Source: Saprospiraceae bacterium (GTDB lineage: Bacteria > Bacteroidota > Bacteroidia > Chitinophagales > Saprospiraceae). From it: DNA of 23,676 nucleotides. Of the stretch, positions 8,628 through 17,391 are shown in pieces. The DNA lies in the NCBI GenBank assembly GCA_007125435.1, contig SLDF01000272.1, positions 1-23,676 of the forward strand. The letters run 5' to 3'. Position numbers and translations under genes: made by a program. How positions within the stretch are numbered: the stretch's first letter is position 1; every line of letters starts with the position of its first letter. The notes under the pieces are model-generated. The model ran no database searches. It was not told the origin of the DNA and saw only the letters and a list, made by a program, of their open reading frames with translations.

Positions 8628-11045
8628 TCAGTCTGTTATAAATTTGAAAAACTTTGATGACTTTTGCAATGGCAAAGTGAATTTTTGCACGCCAAATATT
8701 GTTTTGTCGTCTTTGCCCGGCGTATAAAATGGGTCGAAGTTGGTGATCGGTTTGACAAAACGATAATCTGTTTTTTCTCCCTTTATAGATATACTGTCTG
8801 CCTCTATTTTCAAGGGTTTTTCGATACCGTGTAGTATGATATGCACCTGCTCTATCGGACTCTTATAGGTGCCTTTCTGGTCAGAAAATTTAACAATTTT
8901 TTTATCTGATTCTATTGAAATATGTTGCAAAGCATAATTGCCATCCTTGTGATCAAGTGTCGATCCGTCGTCGTCATACCACAGTATCTCACTGTCGTGA
9001 TCCAGCCCGTAGATGTGTAGGTCTATAGACGTATGTGTGTCTTCTGCCGACTGTCCAGGCAGCGTATACACCGGCAATATCGCTCCTGCCTTGACGAATA
9101 CCGGTATGATATGCGGATCGGTTTCTATTACCCATTCTCTGCCACCTTCATACTGTTCATCGTTATAAAGGCTGTACCATTGACCGGGTGGTAAATAAAT
9201 TTTCTTGTATTGCTCAGAAGGGCCAATAGGGCAGACTAAGATAGTGTCACCCACATAAAATTGGTTTTCAAATGCGGGATCAAAGGCAGCCTGGTTGGTC
9301 CAGTCATCCATGATGAGGCTCCTGACGGGTGGCGTGCCGGTCTGGGTATAGTCGTAAAACAAACTGTACCAATAGGGGAGGAGCCGATACCGGAGTGCTA
9401 TATAGTTTCTGGCTATTTCTTCTGCTTCTTCGCCGAAGGACCAGGGCTCTGCAGCACGGCTGTTGACCATAGTGTGACTTCGGAATAAGGGCTGGAAAGC
9501 CCCCACTGCAATCCACCTCTTGAACAGGTCTGCACTGCATTCACCCACAAACCCACCGACATCTGCACCGCTAAACGGCATCCCACTTAGCCCCAGGCTT
9601 GTGATCATTCTTGCACTCAGATGGATGTGTTCTTCATTAGAAATATTATCACCCGTCCATATGGCGCTGTATCGCTGATTGCCGGCAAATCCGGCTCTGG
9701 TCAGCACAAAAGTCCGCTCGTTGGCATTGGCTTGTTCGGCACCTTCTTTTGTACTTCTGGACATTTGCATACCATAGATATTATGGGCATCGAGGTGAGT
9801 CGCTTCTTCACCTTCATAGTGAAAAACTGTTGCATCCGGGAAGTTTTTGCCCCAGATCGCCGGCTCATTCATATCGTTCCAAAAGCCGTGTACACCTTGT
9901 GCTCGCCACTTCTTGACATAATCACCCCACCAGGCTCTGGCTTTTGGACTGGTAAAGTCCGGATAATGGCACTTGCCCGGCCACACATCGCCTTCCATGA
10001 GTTGACCGTCAATGTATTTGACAAATACATCTTGAGAAAGTCCACTTTCATAGACTTCATAGCCTTCTTCTACCTTGATGCCGGGATCGAAGATGACCAC
10101 CACTTTGAAGCCCAGGTCTTTGAGGTTCTGGATCAGCTGATGGGGATCCGGAAAATACTCGGGGTGCCACGTGAAGACTTTGTACTGATCCATGTAGTGG
10201 ATGTCCAGATAAATCACGTCGGCAGGTATGTCTTTCTGTCGGAATGCTTGAGCTTGCCTGACGACTTCTGATTGCGGGTAATAGCTGTACCTGCACTGTT
10301 GAAAGCCCAGACTCCATTTTGGGGGTAATTCTGCTTTACCTGTCAGGCGGCTGTATTGATCCAGTATACCTCTGATGTCTCCTGTGTAGAAAAAGTAGTA
10401 ATTGCACCAGCCACTTTCACCACTAAAGCTGGTATACCTGTAGTTAGATGCACCGAAATCAAAGTGTGTCTTCGATGTATTGTCCAGAAATATGCCATAA
10501 GGATGCCCATTGGAGATACCGATGTAGAAGGGTATATTGGTATAGACAGGGTCTGTATCCGGTCCGAATCCAAAGCTATCGGTATTCCAGCAGGTAAAAG
10601 CCTGCCCTGATTTGTCCAGAGGTCCGGTCTTACCGCCTTGTCCTACGAATCGGTCGCCATCCAGTTTTTTCTTGTAGCATGTAAAGCCCGTTCTATGCCA
10701 GCAAGTGCCTAGCCCTCGCTCATCAGCGAGTATGACATCTCCGGACTGGGCATCCAGCATGTCGATGTATGTGCCTTCTTTTGTAATGCGGAGTGTCGTG
10801 CGATTGCAGTTTATCGTGATGTGGAGGTTGTCCTCTTTGAATGAGGAGATATCCACCTGGTCCTTATCCACCACGGTATAGCTGTGGGGAGCAAAGTCGT
10901 CTTTGTGCCGTCCCATTTGTATATGGATAGCACCGTTGGTGAGGTTGTTGACTTTGACCACGCCCTCTGAGCAATGGAGTACCAGTTGTCCGTCTAAGAT
11001 TTTAGCTTGATGGACATTTCCGATCGGTATGAACTTTGATAGCAT
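8628..11045 (-). CDS. Glycoside hydrolase family 31 alpha-glucosidase
   Basis: The 805-residue enzyme is predicted to release alpha-linked glucose (or a related sugar such as xylose) from the non-reducing end of oligosaccharides. The N-terminal beta-sandwich covers about 1-235. The catalytic barrel begins near PPKWSLGFQQCRYSYY (241-256) and includes DVIYLDIHYMD (276-286). The nucleophile is D391 in GFWNDMNEP and the acid/base is D466 in WTGDN; SGADVGGF (492-499) and FQPLFRSH (518-525) are further family motifs. C-terminal beta domains follow, with length normal for the family. No signal peptide is seen, so it should be cytosolic, which fits intracellular glycogen or maltodextrin breakdown. 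It lies 31 bases downstream of the carboxylase gene with no promoter between, suggesting one transcript. Substrate preference within GH31 cannot be fixed from sequence. Confidence 0.93.
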   Translation of the reverse strand: MLSKFIPIGNVHQAKILDGQLVLHCSEGVVKVNNLTNGAIHIQMGRHKDDFAPHSYTVVDKDQVDISSFKEDNLHITINCNRTTLRITKEGTYIDMLDAQSGDVILADERGLGTCWHRTGFTCYKKKLDGDRFVGQGGKTGPLDKSGQAFTCWNTDSFGFGPDTDPVYTNIPFYIGISNGHPYGIFLDNTSKTHFDFGASNYRYTSFSGESGWCNYYFFYTGDIRGILDQYSRLTGKAELPPKWSLGFQQCRYSYYPQSEVVRQAQAFRQKDIPADVIYLDIHYMDQYKVFTWHPEYFPDPHQLIQNLKDLGFKVVVIFDPGIKVEEGYEVYESGLSQDVFVKYIDGQLMEGDVWPGKCHYPDFTSPKARAWWGDYVKKWRAQGVHGFWNDMNEPAIWGKNFPDATVFHYEGEEATHLDAHNIYGMQMSRSTKEGAEQANANERTFVLTRAGFAGNQRYSAIWTGDNISNEEHIHLSARMITSLGLSGMPFSGADVGGFVGECSADLFKRWIAVGAFQPLFRSHTMVNSRAAEPWSFGEEAEEIARNYIALRYRLLPYWYSLFYDYTQTGTPPVRSLIMDDWTNQAAFDPAFENQFYVGDTILVCPIGPSEQYKKIYLPPGQWYSLYNDEQYEGGREWVIETDPHIIPVFVKAGAILPVYTLPGQSAEDTHTSIDLHIYGLDHDSEILWYDDDGSTLDHKDGNYALQHISIESDKKIVKFSDQKGTYKSPIEQVHIILHGIEKPLKIEADSISIKGEKTDYRFVKPITNFDPFYTPGKDDKTIFGVQKFTLPLQKSSKFFKFITD

Positions 11046-11076
11046 AATGAATTTTTACTTTGCGGTGCTGACGAAT

Positions 11077-12711
11077 TTAGGTTTGCAATACGCCTGGATT
11101 GAATCTCTCTATGGGCGCATTATTGGCAGCTTCGATACCCATGGAGATGATTTGCCTGGTCTCCGTGGGGTGAATGATGGCGTCTACCCATAGTCTGGCT
11201 GCAGCATAGTATGGCGTCGTCTGCTCGTCATAGCGACTTTTTGTTTTTTCAAATAGTTTTTTCTCCTCGGCCGGGTCGGGGGCTTGCCCTTTAGACTTCA
11301 ATGAAGCGACCTGAATTTGAGTCAGCACCTTGGCGGCTTGAGCACCGCCCATGACAGCTATTTTAGCCGTTGGCCAGGCCACGATTAATCTCGGGTCATA
11401 GGCCTTGCCGCACATGGCATAGTTGCCGGCGCCATATGAGTTGCCGATGATGATGCTAAATTTTGGCACCGTGGAGTTGGACACGGCATTGACCATTTTG
11501 GCGCCATCCTTGATTATACCGCCGTGCTCTGACCGACTGCCCACCATGAATCCGGTCACATCATGCATGAATACCAGTGGAATTTTCTTTTGATTGCAAT
11601 TCATAATGAATCGAGCGGCCTTATCGGCAGAGTCAGAGTAGATCACCCCACCAAATTGCATTTCTCCTGTCTTGGTCTTGACGATCTCCCGATTATTGGC
11701 TACGATACCGACCGACCAACCATCTATGCGGGCATAGGCACAGACGATGGTCTTGCCATAGCCGTCTTTGTAGTAGGTGAGCTTGGAGTCATCTACGATG
11801 CGTTTGAGCAATTCTTTAGTGTTGTAAGGTTTGGCGCCTTTCTCCGGGTAGAGGCCTAGCAATTCTTTGGCGTCATGCTTAGGCGGTTTAGCTTCCACGC
11901 GATCAAATCCAGCTTTATCAAAGTGTCCTATTTTATCTATTAAGTCTTTGATGGTGTCCAGGCAGGTGGGATCATCCGGCATTTTATAGTCGGTTACCCC
12001 TGATATTTCGGACTGTGTCGTTGCGCCGCCAAGTGTTTCTTTATCCACGTCTTCGCCTATGGCGGCTTTGACCAGATAGGGCCCTGCCAGAAAGATAGAC
12101 CCGTGCCCATCGACGATGAGGGCTTCATCAGACATGATGGGCAAGTAGGCACCTCCGGCCACGCAGCTACCCATGATGGCAGCGATCTGCGGTATACCCA
12201 TACTTGACATACGCGCATTGTTTCTGAATATTCGACCAAAGTGTTCTTTATCGGGGAAGATCTCATCCTGCATCGGTAGATATACACCTGCACTATCCAC
12301 GAGGTAGATGATAGGCAATCTATTTTCCATGGCTATTTCTTGTGCCCTTAGATTTTTCTTGCCAGTGATCGGAAACCATGCACCGGCTTTTACCGTAGGG
12401 TCATTGGCTACGATCATGCACTGTCGTCCTCTCACTCTCCCGATACCGGCTATCACACCGCCGGCAGGACATCCACCGTGTTCCTCATACATGCCAAATC
12501 CCGCAAAAGCACCTATTTCAAAAAAGTCAGAGTCCTCATCAATCAGGTATTTCACCCGCTCTCTCGCCGGCATTTTACCCTTCGCCTTCAGCTTTTCCAG
12601 CCGCTTCTTACCACCGCCCTTTTTGATATCAATCATATAGCGATCCATTTTGGCAATCGCCAATTTCATACTGTCCTCATTCTTATTAAAGTCAATGTCT
12701 ATTTTGGCCAT
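11077..12711 (-). CDS. Acyl-CoA carboxylase beta subunit (carboxyltransferase; MCC-beta-like)
   Basis: This is the carboxyltransferase subunit of a biotin-dependent acyl-CoA carboxylase. It moves the carboxyl group from biotin to an acyl-CoA in branched amino-acid or odd-chain fatty-acid metabolism. From the ATG at 12711 the product is 544 residues, normal for the family, and begins MAKIDIDFNKNEDS. The frame remains open to 12828, but that 39-residue extension reads into the GC-rich intergenic element and is not family-like, so I rejected it. Conserved segments include GGCPAGGVIAGIG, ATVKAGAWFP-like (here PTVKAGAWFP), RMSSMGIPQIAAIMGSCVAG, and GNSYGAGNYAMCGKAYDPR. The RMSSMGIPQIA and FPDKEHFGRIF segments resemble methylcrotonoyl-CoA carboxylase beta more than the propionyl enzyme, but the substrate is not certain. 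No alpha (biotin) subunit gene lies nearby. Confidence 0.92.
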   Translation of the reverse strand: MAKIDIDFNKNEDSMKLAIAKMDRYMIDIKKGGGKKRLEKLKAKGKMPARERVKYLIDEDSDFFEIGAFAGFGMYEEHGGCPAGGVIAGIGRVRGRQCMIVANDPTVKAGAWFPITGKKNLRAQEIAMENRLPIIYLVDSAGVYLPMQDEIFPDKEHFGRIFRNNARMSSMGIPQIAAIMGSCVAGGAYLPIMSDEALIVDGHGSIFLAGPYLVKAAIGEDVDKETLGGATTQSEISGVTDYKMPDDPTCLDTIKDLIDKIGHFDKAGFDRVEAKPPKHDAKELLGLYPEKGAKPYNTKELLKRIVDDSKLTYYKDGYGKTIVCAYARIDGWSVGIVANNREIVKTKTGEMQFGGVIYSDSADKAARFIMNCNQKKIPLVFMHDVTGFMVGSRSEHGGIIKDGAKMVNAVSNSTVPKFSIIIGNSYGAGNYAMCGKAYDPRLIVAWPTAKIAVMGGAQAAKVLTQIQVASLKSKGQAPDPAEEKKLFEKTKSRYDEQTTPYYAAARLWVDAIIHPTETRQIISMGIEAANNAPIERFNPGVLQT

Positions 12712-12811
12712 ATATTCTATTTCTTTTGGCGCAAAATAGTCATTTTTAACGAGATCTTCATCCAGATTTGTGCATATATTGTCATTGATTTGATAGGGAT
12801 TTGGTGATATT

Positions 12812-12987
12812 GGGCGTGACCCCGACACTCAAGGGATTGAGTGTCGGGGTCGGGCTATCCGCTTGTATTCTCAGGTCTGCCATAGAGTGTCGCTGCTGTT
12901 TTGAGTGGCTTCCGTTCGGTCGCCCCTCCCTCCAGCGCTCCACTACATATGCCATACCCGCTCATATCACTTCTATCCCTCACGCAG
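12812..12987 (+). repeat. GC-rich intergenic element with perfect hairpin (copy 1)
   Basis: The element begins GGGCGTGACCCC and ends CTATCCCTCACGCAG. Near its left end a perfect 15-bp stem (12818-12832 with 12837-12851) closes on a 4-base GGGA loop, followed by GGGCTATCCGC. It is much more GC-rich than the flanking spacer and contains no plausible protein. Parts of it recur near 18453-18485 and, more loosely, near 22897-23032. I recall similar GGGCGT...GGGCTATCCGC...TATCCCTCACGC blocks between genes in other Bacteroidota, but could not check this here. Whether it is a mobile repeat, a structured RNA or a transcription-end element is unknown. It sits between the divergent carboxylase and T9SS-protein genes. 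Confidence 0.6.
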
Positions 12988-13302
12988 TCAAGCCTGAATT
13001 GTAAAGATTATAAATACAGTTGTGTTGATCTTAATGTGTGTAGTCGATGCCGAGTCAGGGGCGGGTCGGTTCTTTGAAAAGGATTGCGATTTTAGTCAAT
13101 ACTTTAGGATGTTGAGCCGGGATCGCACTTGCCCCTGCTAAAAAGAGCATTATGAATTGGTCAGGAATGGTAAAATGAACTTTACCGCATCTGAATGAAT
13201 TTCACTCGTTTATTCTTAAGTTTTTTTTCTATTTAGCGAAAAATAACTTACTTTTAGGAATGCGACTCTTTGACCTTATTACAAACCATCAATGATCCTG
13301 CT
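12988..13302. other. Intergenic stretch before the T9SS protein gene
   Basis: This stretch has no coding potential. A 7-base inverted pair (CAGGGGC at 13056-13062, GCCCCTG at 13131-13137) is separated by 68 bases and is weak. No full TAnnTTTG promoter was found; TACTTTTA just before 13260 is one base off the consensus and could serve the downstream gene. Confidence 0.4.
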
Positions 13303-16300
13303 ATGGCCGGCAAACCAATTTACCATATTTTATTTTTGCTCATGATCATATCTTCCTTGGCAAGTGGACAAAAATGGACTATCTCCCATAGCGATTTCAA
13401 CCATTTCCTTTATCATGGTATTGTTGCTTGCACACCCACCGAAAATGGCAATTCTGTAATAGGGATAAGTTATAGGGAATCGGCTGATGCCAGAAAGTCT
13501 AAACTAGTTTTTATAAACTCAGACGGAGAAGAAATTACGGAATATGTATTTCCTGACGAATTCAATTTTAAGTACATAAAAGCATTGCACTATGATGGTG
13601 AAAATATTATCGTCTTTTTTGAAGACGGAAATGGCACGCTTATAGTAAAATTATCGCCAGAATGGGAGATTTTACAATCCATTACTGATCCTAATAGTAA
13701 ATTACATTCAGTAAAACCTTATTATAACGGCTATCTCTTGAAACATAGTGCTGGTGTATTTTATAATCGCCATATTACAGCGCGAGACGCCTCTCTTGAT
13801 AGAGTTTTTCATTTTGGAACGCCGCAATCCTTCTCGCAAAAGGCGTTGAGCGCCTACCCACTTCACAATGGACAAGTTCTTATAGTATCTATTGAAGAGT
13901 ATTCGATTTGGCCTGTAGCTTATAAAGCGAGATGTGTTTTGCTTAATGAGCTTGGGGAAGAGCAAACTCAATATCAAATTGATGATTTTGACATCGGTGG
14001 AGGGTATTCGACTTTGCAAGTTATTGCAAAGGACTCATGCTATGAACTCATCTATATTAGAGCTGGAAGTCTCGTCAGACGAGTTTACTCGAATGACCAT
14101 GAATTGCTAAATATTCACCAACAAGTACTTCCACGAGGTCTTAGTGTAAGTAAGATATTTGTTTACTCTAATCAGAGGGTATTGCTAATTGGTTACACTG
14201 ACAAACAGGTTTTTGCTTATTACAGTGATCAGCCTGAAATAATAAGCTATATGGATCTGCCTGAAAGCGGCTATAGGATTAGATCCATTCATGAAAATGA
14301 GGATTATATTATTATGTTGGGACAATTTCAGAGCCGAAGAACAAATGCTTTAGGCCTGGATAAAACGAATCTATTCCAAGATGTGCTCTTGAATTTTCAA
14401 TGTAAAGTAATCAACCACAAAGGCGATACAGTTCCAGCCACAGATGGTTGGATTCGTTTGCAACAGGATCAAGCTGCTATAAAGACTAAAGGGGAAGGTA
14501 TTATTACTCAATTGTATACTTCAAGTAGTCCTTTAAATCCTAGACTATATGTCAGTGGTCAGTGGATAGACGCAGACACAATAATCACAACTGAAAATGG
14601 AGAGCCGGATATCATACTTTTCAAAGACCCTGTTCCTTGCCCAAAAGTTCAATTACATTTATTCGGTGAAGATTTTGTCATTAAGGACACGAACACCGTG
14701 ACACTTTTAGCAAGAAATGTTGGAACGTATTCAGTATCAGATATGAATGTAAAGCTAAAACATTCAACCGACTTAAGACCCATATCTTCATCAATACAAG
14801 CTTCACAGGTGCAAGGTGATCAACTAAGCTGGGAGATAAGCCTGTCCCCGGGCGAAGTTAAATACATCCACATGAAATTTGTTTCGGATAAAAAAATGGA
14901 CGTAGGACAACTCATAGAATACCATGCTTACATACCAGAGATGCACGAATGCTTTTCTTCGTCCGAGTCCTTTTCAAAAGAAGATGCCCTTCAAGTGGTT
15001 TCTTCATGTATCGATAATGATCAGGTATGTTTTGAGATAAAGAATCTTCACCAAAGGGGTACGGTGTCTGCCGATCTCGACATCTATGCTAATGCAATCT
15101 TAAAGGAAACAAACTCATTGATTCTCGCTCCGGGAGAAGTGCAAAAGTTAATAAGAAATGGACTGGGCGCAACATGGTATGCAGAAATAGTTCAACCTAA
15201 AAGTTCTCATTTATCCACTCAGCAATCTACATTGATCACCGGTTGTGGCTACACAGTATCTGGTTTTCCATCGACAGGGTTTCACAATAAGCATAAAGAA
15301 GTTAGTCATCTGGCATGGCAGGCCACACTTAGACGAAGTGCCACCCGGTTTACTACGACAAAATATGTTTACAATACTGATCATTTACTCCCAACAGAAT
15401 ATCCTGATATACAACAGCGTGTAAAATCTGACTTACTCGTTCTCAAAAATAACTCCGACACGCTCCTTCCTTTTAATGTATTATACATTGATTTCGATTC
15501 TGATGAAGTGCTCTGGGAACCCATTGAGGTAATTGGGAACAGACCAATTGACTTTATAGTTCATCGTGAAGCTAAGTCTGCCATTATCAAGCCAAAAGAG
15601 GGAGGTGGATTTGTTCTTCCTGGCGAATCTTTGCTCGTTAATATTACCTATTTGTGCCGTTCTGATGTCTCGAATTTAGAAGATGTATCAGTGGGTTATA
15701 GGTATGCATTGAATTATAGCTTTTCGTCCCATTTTGGTAGAGTAAGAGACACTGAATTTAAAGAAATAGATAGAGTGCCACCTGACATGACTGCAATGTT
15801 TCCAATCCTTGAAGATGGTAGCAATATGTTTTATGATATAGAAGATATTCATTCATTGCATAGAGTGCTACCAGATTCGAAAGGCGGCTTCGTAGTATTG
15901 TTTGAGTCTGCGGCTTTTAATACCTCGGGTATCAATGAGTGGATCATTATGAGAATTGATAAGGCGCAAAGGTATCAATGGCATCAAAGTTTGAACATTT
16001 TAGATGTTGACTGGGTCGATCATTTTTTAATGATGGGAGAAAATGATGAATTAATTATTTTTACCCTTGAAAGGTATAATGCTTCCGATTGGTATATCTC
16101 GCCAGACTTGCCAAGATATTTCAGGATAGATATTGATGGGAAAATGGAATCAGGCCAGTTGGACTGGGAAGACCCGAGCTACCAGGATTACCGCATAATA
16201 CAAGCTACAAAGTTTGGGGAACATCCGGTATTTATAGCTTTAACTGAGGGTAACAGAAGGATAATCGGCCGGGCAAATTCAGACATGAAATTAGAATATA

Positions 16301-17160
16301 TTAATACCTTTCCTCGACTCGAAGACAGAATTGTTAGAGCTTCCATTCTAGGCAATATTCATGACACTTTAATTCTAGAAATTGTATATAATTCAGATAT
16401 TGACAATTCATACTATACCGAAATCCAATATCTGGACATCCATTTTGATGTATTGAAGAGGGATACTTTGGAAGAATCGCAGCATAGATTTTGGCTTAAT
16501 CAGAACTCAGGCCTGTTCCGTATTTTATCTTCGCCCGATGAAACTAATTATAGTCATACTATAGGGATTCACACATTAAATGATTCCCTGCAATGGTTTG
16601 ATTTTCCGGATGAAAGATCCTTTGTATTACGTGATCAAACTCCGTGGAATGATGGATTTATAACCTCAATAATTAATATCAATGATTATCAATCTTTTGA
16701 TTTATCCACATGGTATATAGATAATGAAAAACTCGAAAATTTAGCTACATACCCTTCTCCAATTACAACTAAGCATTTAAATATACATTGCCTTACCCAC
16801 TCGAAAGATAAACTCATGGAATTTAATCATGTGTCTTCTAATGAAGATGTGCATCTCTTTTACAGTACTTATTTCCAACCAGATTTCAGCAGTTCAGTCA
16901 TAAACAAGGAAAACGAGAACACGCCCATTTTGAAGATTCACCCTAACCCTTCTAGCTCTTTCTTTAATATTTCTCATTTCTTTGACCAGGCTGTAACAGT
17001 TTCTCTATTCAACACTCAAGGCCAGTTGATACATCACTCCTCCTATCAGGACAATCCAATTCGAATAAACATACCATCTTCATGGCAACCCGGCGTTTAT
17101 CACATCCGTGTCAACTCCGAAACAGGTTACAACTATGGCAAATTAGTTATTGAACCGTAA
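13303..17160 (+). CDS. Large secreted protein with T9SS type A sorting domain
   Basis: I chose the ATG at 13303, giving 1285 residues, because it begins directly with a signal peptide (MAGKPIYHILFLLMIISSLA, then SGQ). A TTG eleven codons upstream is also in frame but would place a polar tail before it. Residues to about 440 are beta-rich with recurring short strands, in the style of a beta-propeller. A CARDB/DUF11-like segment lies near 446-540 (TVTLLARNVGTYSV...LSPGEVKYIHM). A second propeller-like region runs from about 830 to 1180. The last 75 residues or so form a T9SS type A sorting domain (KIHPNPSSSFFNIS...VSLFNTQGQLI...QPGVYHIRV), so the protein should cross the outer membrane by type IX secretion and be released or surface-attached. 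No enzymatic motif was recognised. It ends 12 bases before a possible small gene on the opposite strand. Confidence 0.88.
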   Translation: MAGKPIYHILFLLMIISSLASGQKWTISHSDFNHFLYHGIVACTPTENGNSVIGISYRESADARKSKLVFINSDGEEITEYVFPDEFNFKYIKALHYDGENIIVFFEDGNGTLIVKLSPEWEILQSITDPNSKLHSVKPYYNGYLLKHSAGVFYNRHITARDASLDRVFHFGTPQSFSQKALSAYPLHNGQVLIVSIEEYSIWPVAYKARCVLLNELGEEQTQYQIDDFDIGGGYSTLQVIAKDSCYELIYIRAGSLVRRVYSNDHELLNIHQQVLPRGLSVSKIFVYSNQRVLLIGYTDKQVFAYYSDQPEIISYMDLPESGYRIRSIHENEDYIIMLGQFQSRRTNALGLDKTNLFQDVLLNFQCKVINHKGDTVPATDGWIRLQQDQAAIKTKGEGIITQLYTSSSPLNPRLYVSGQWIDADTIITTENGEPDIILFKDPVPCPKVQLHLFGEDFVIKDTNTVTLLARNVGTYSVSDMNVKLKHSTDLRPISSSIQASQVQGDQLSWEISLSPGEVKYIHMKFVSDKKMDVGQLIEYHAYIPEMHECFSSSESFSKEDALQVVSSCIDNDQVCFEIKNLHQRGTVSADLDIYANAILKETNSLILAPGEVQKLIRNGLGATWYAEIVQPKSSHLSTQQSTLITGCGYTVSGFPSTGFHNKHKEVSHLAWQATLRRSATRFTTTKYVYNTDHLLPTEYPDIQQRVKSDLLVLKNNSDTLLPFNVLYIDFDSDEVLWEPIEVIGNRPIDFIVHREAKSAIIKPKEGGGFVLPGESLLVNITYLCRSDVSNLEDVSVGYRYALNYSFSSHFGRVRDTEFKEIDRVPPDMTAMFPILEDGSNMFYDIEDIHSLHRVLPDSKGGFVVLFESAAFNTSGINEWIIMRIDKAQRYQWHQSLNILDVDWVDHFLMMGENDELIIFTLERYNASDWYISPDLPRYFRIDIDGKMESGQLDWEDPSYQDYRIIQATKFGEHPVFIALTEGNRRIIGRANSDMKLEYINTFPRLEDRIVRASILGNIHDTLILEIVYNSDIDNSYYTEIQYLDIHFDVLKRDTLEESQHRFWLNQNSGLFRILSSPDETNYSHTIGIHTLNDSLQWFDFPDERSFVLRDQTPWNDGFITSIININDYQSFDLSTWYIDNEKLENLATYPSPITTKHLNIHCLTHSKDKLMEFNHVSSNEDVHLFYSTYFQPDFSSSVINKENENTPILKIHPNPSSSFFNISHFFDQAVTVSLFNTQGQLIHHSSYQDNPIRINIPSSWQPGVYHIRVNSETGYNYGKLVIEP

Positions 17161-17172
17161 TTGTAAGTTTAT

Positions 17173-17391
17173 TTAGCCGATTTTGAAGAGATCCCTGAAT
17201 AATAGGGTCATAAGACCAGTCATATTCGTTTGTCGTCCAGATACGGCATGTGTCTCTGAACTTCTAAAAGCGCCACTAAAGTATCGGTTTTGCAATTCTG
17301 TTTCAAGTAACTCAGAATAGGCATGCGCTATATCGTTTGTTACATTTCGTTTTTTATAATAATGAATAATTTGTGCCAGGACCGATTCCAT
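17173..17391 (-). CDS. Possible small protein overlapping the 3' end of fic (doubtful)
   Basis: A 72-residue frame begins inside the last 38 bases of fic on the same strand, where overlapping starts are common in operons. The product is soluble and resembles nothing I recognise; it has a helix-like first half (AHAYSELLETELQNRY). Another frame of the same stretch also gives protein-like text just downstream, so this may be a decayed gene fragment, not a functional gene. It has no Fic inhibitory motif, so I do not call it an antitoxin. Confidence 0.25.
   Translation of the reverse strand: MESVLAQIIHYYKKRNVTNDIAHAYSELLETELQNRYFSGAFRSSETHAVSGRQTNMTGLMTLLFRDLFKIG

Noticed and set aside
9621..10271. 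A 216-codon plus-strand open frame inside the GH31 gene
   Set aside because: It lies wholly antisense to a gene with intact catalytic motifs, and its translation shows no domain. It is a by-product of the codon use of the real gene.
12308..12807. Two overlapping plus-strand frames of about 110 codons opposite the carboxylase gene
   Set aside because: They are antisense to well-conserved carboxylase sequence, and neither translation resembles a protein family.
12712..12828. A 39-residue N-terminal extension of the carboxylase
   Set aside because: The extension enters the intergenic hairpin, and family members begin at the xxIDFNKNED segment. The ATG at 12711 is preferred.
12801..13004. A 67-codon plus-strand frame over the GC-rich element
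   Set aside because: It reads straight through the perfect hairpin and the element's end motif. The translation is rich in Cys, Ser and Arg without pattern, as expected from a non-coding repeat.
13056..13137. CAGGGGC / GCCCCTG inverted pair
   Set aside because: The arms are only 7 bases with a 68-base gap, too weak to claim a structure.
13270..13302. TTG start eleven codons upstream for the T9SS protein
   Set aside because: The ATG at 13303 leads directly into a standard signal peptide, and TTG starts are uncommon.
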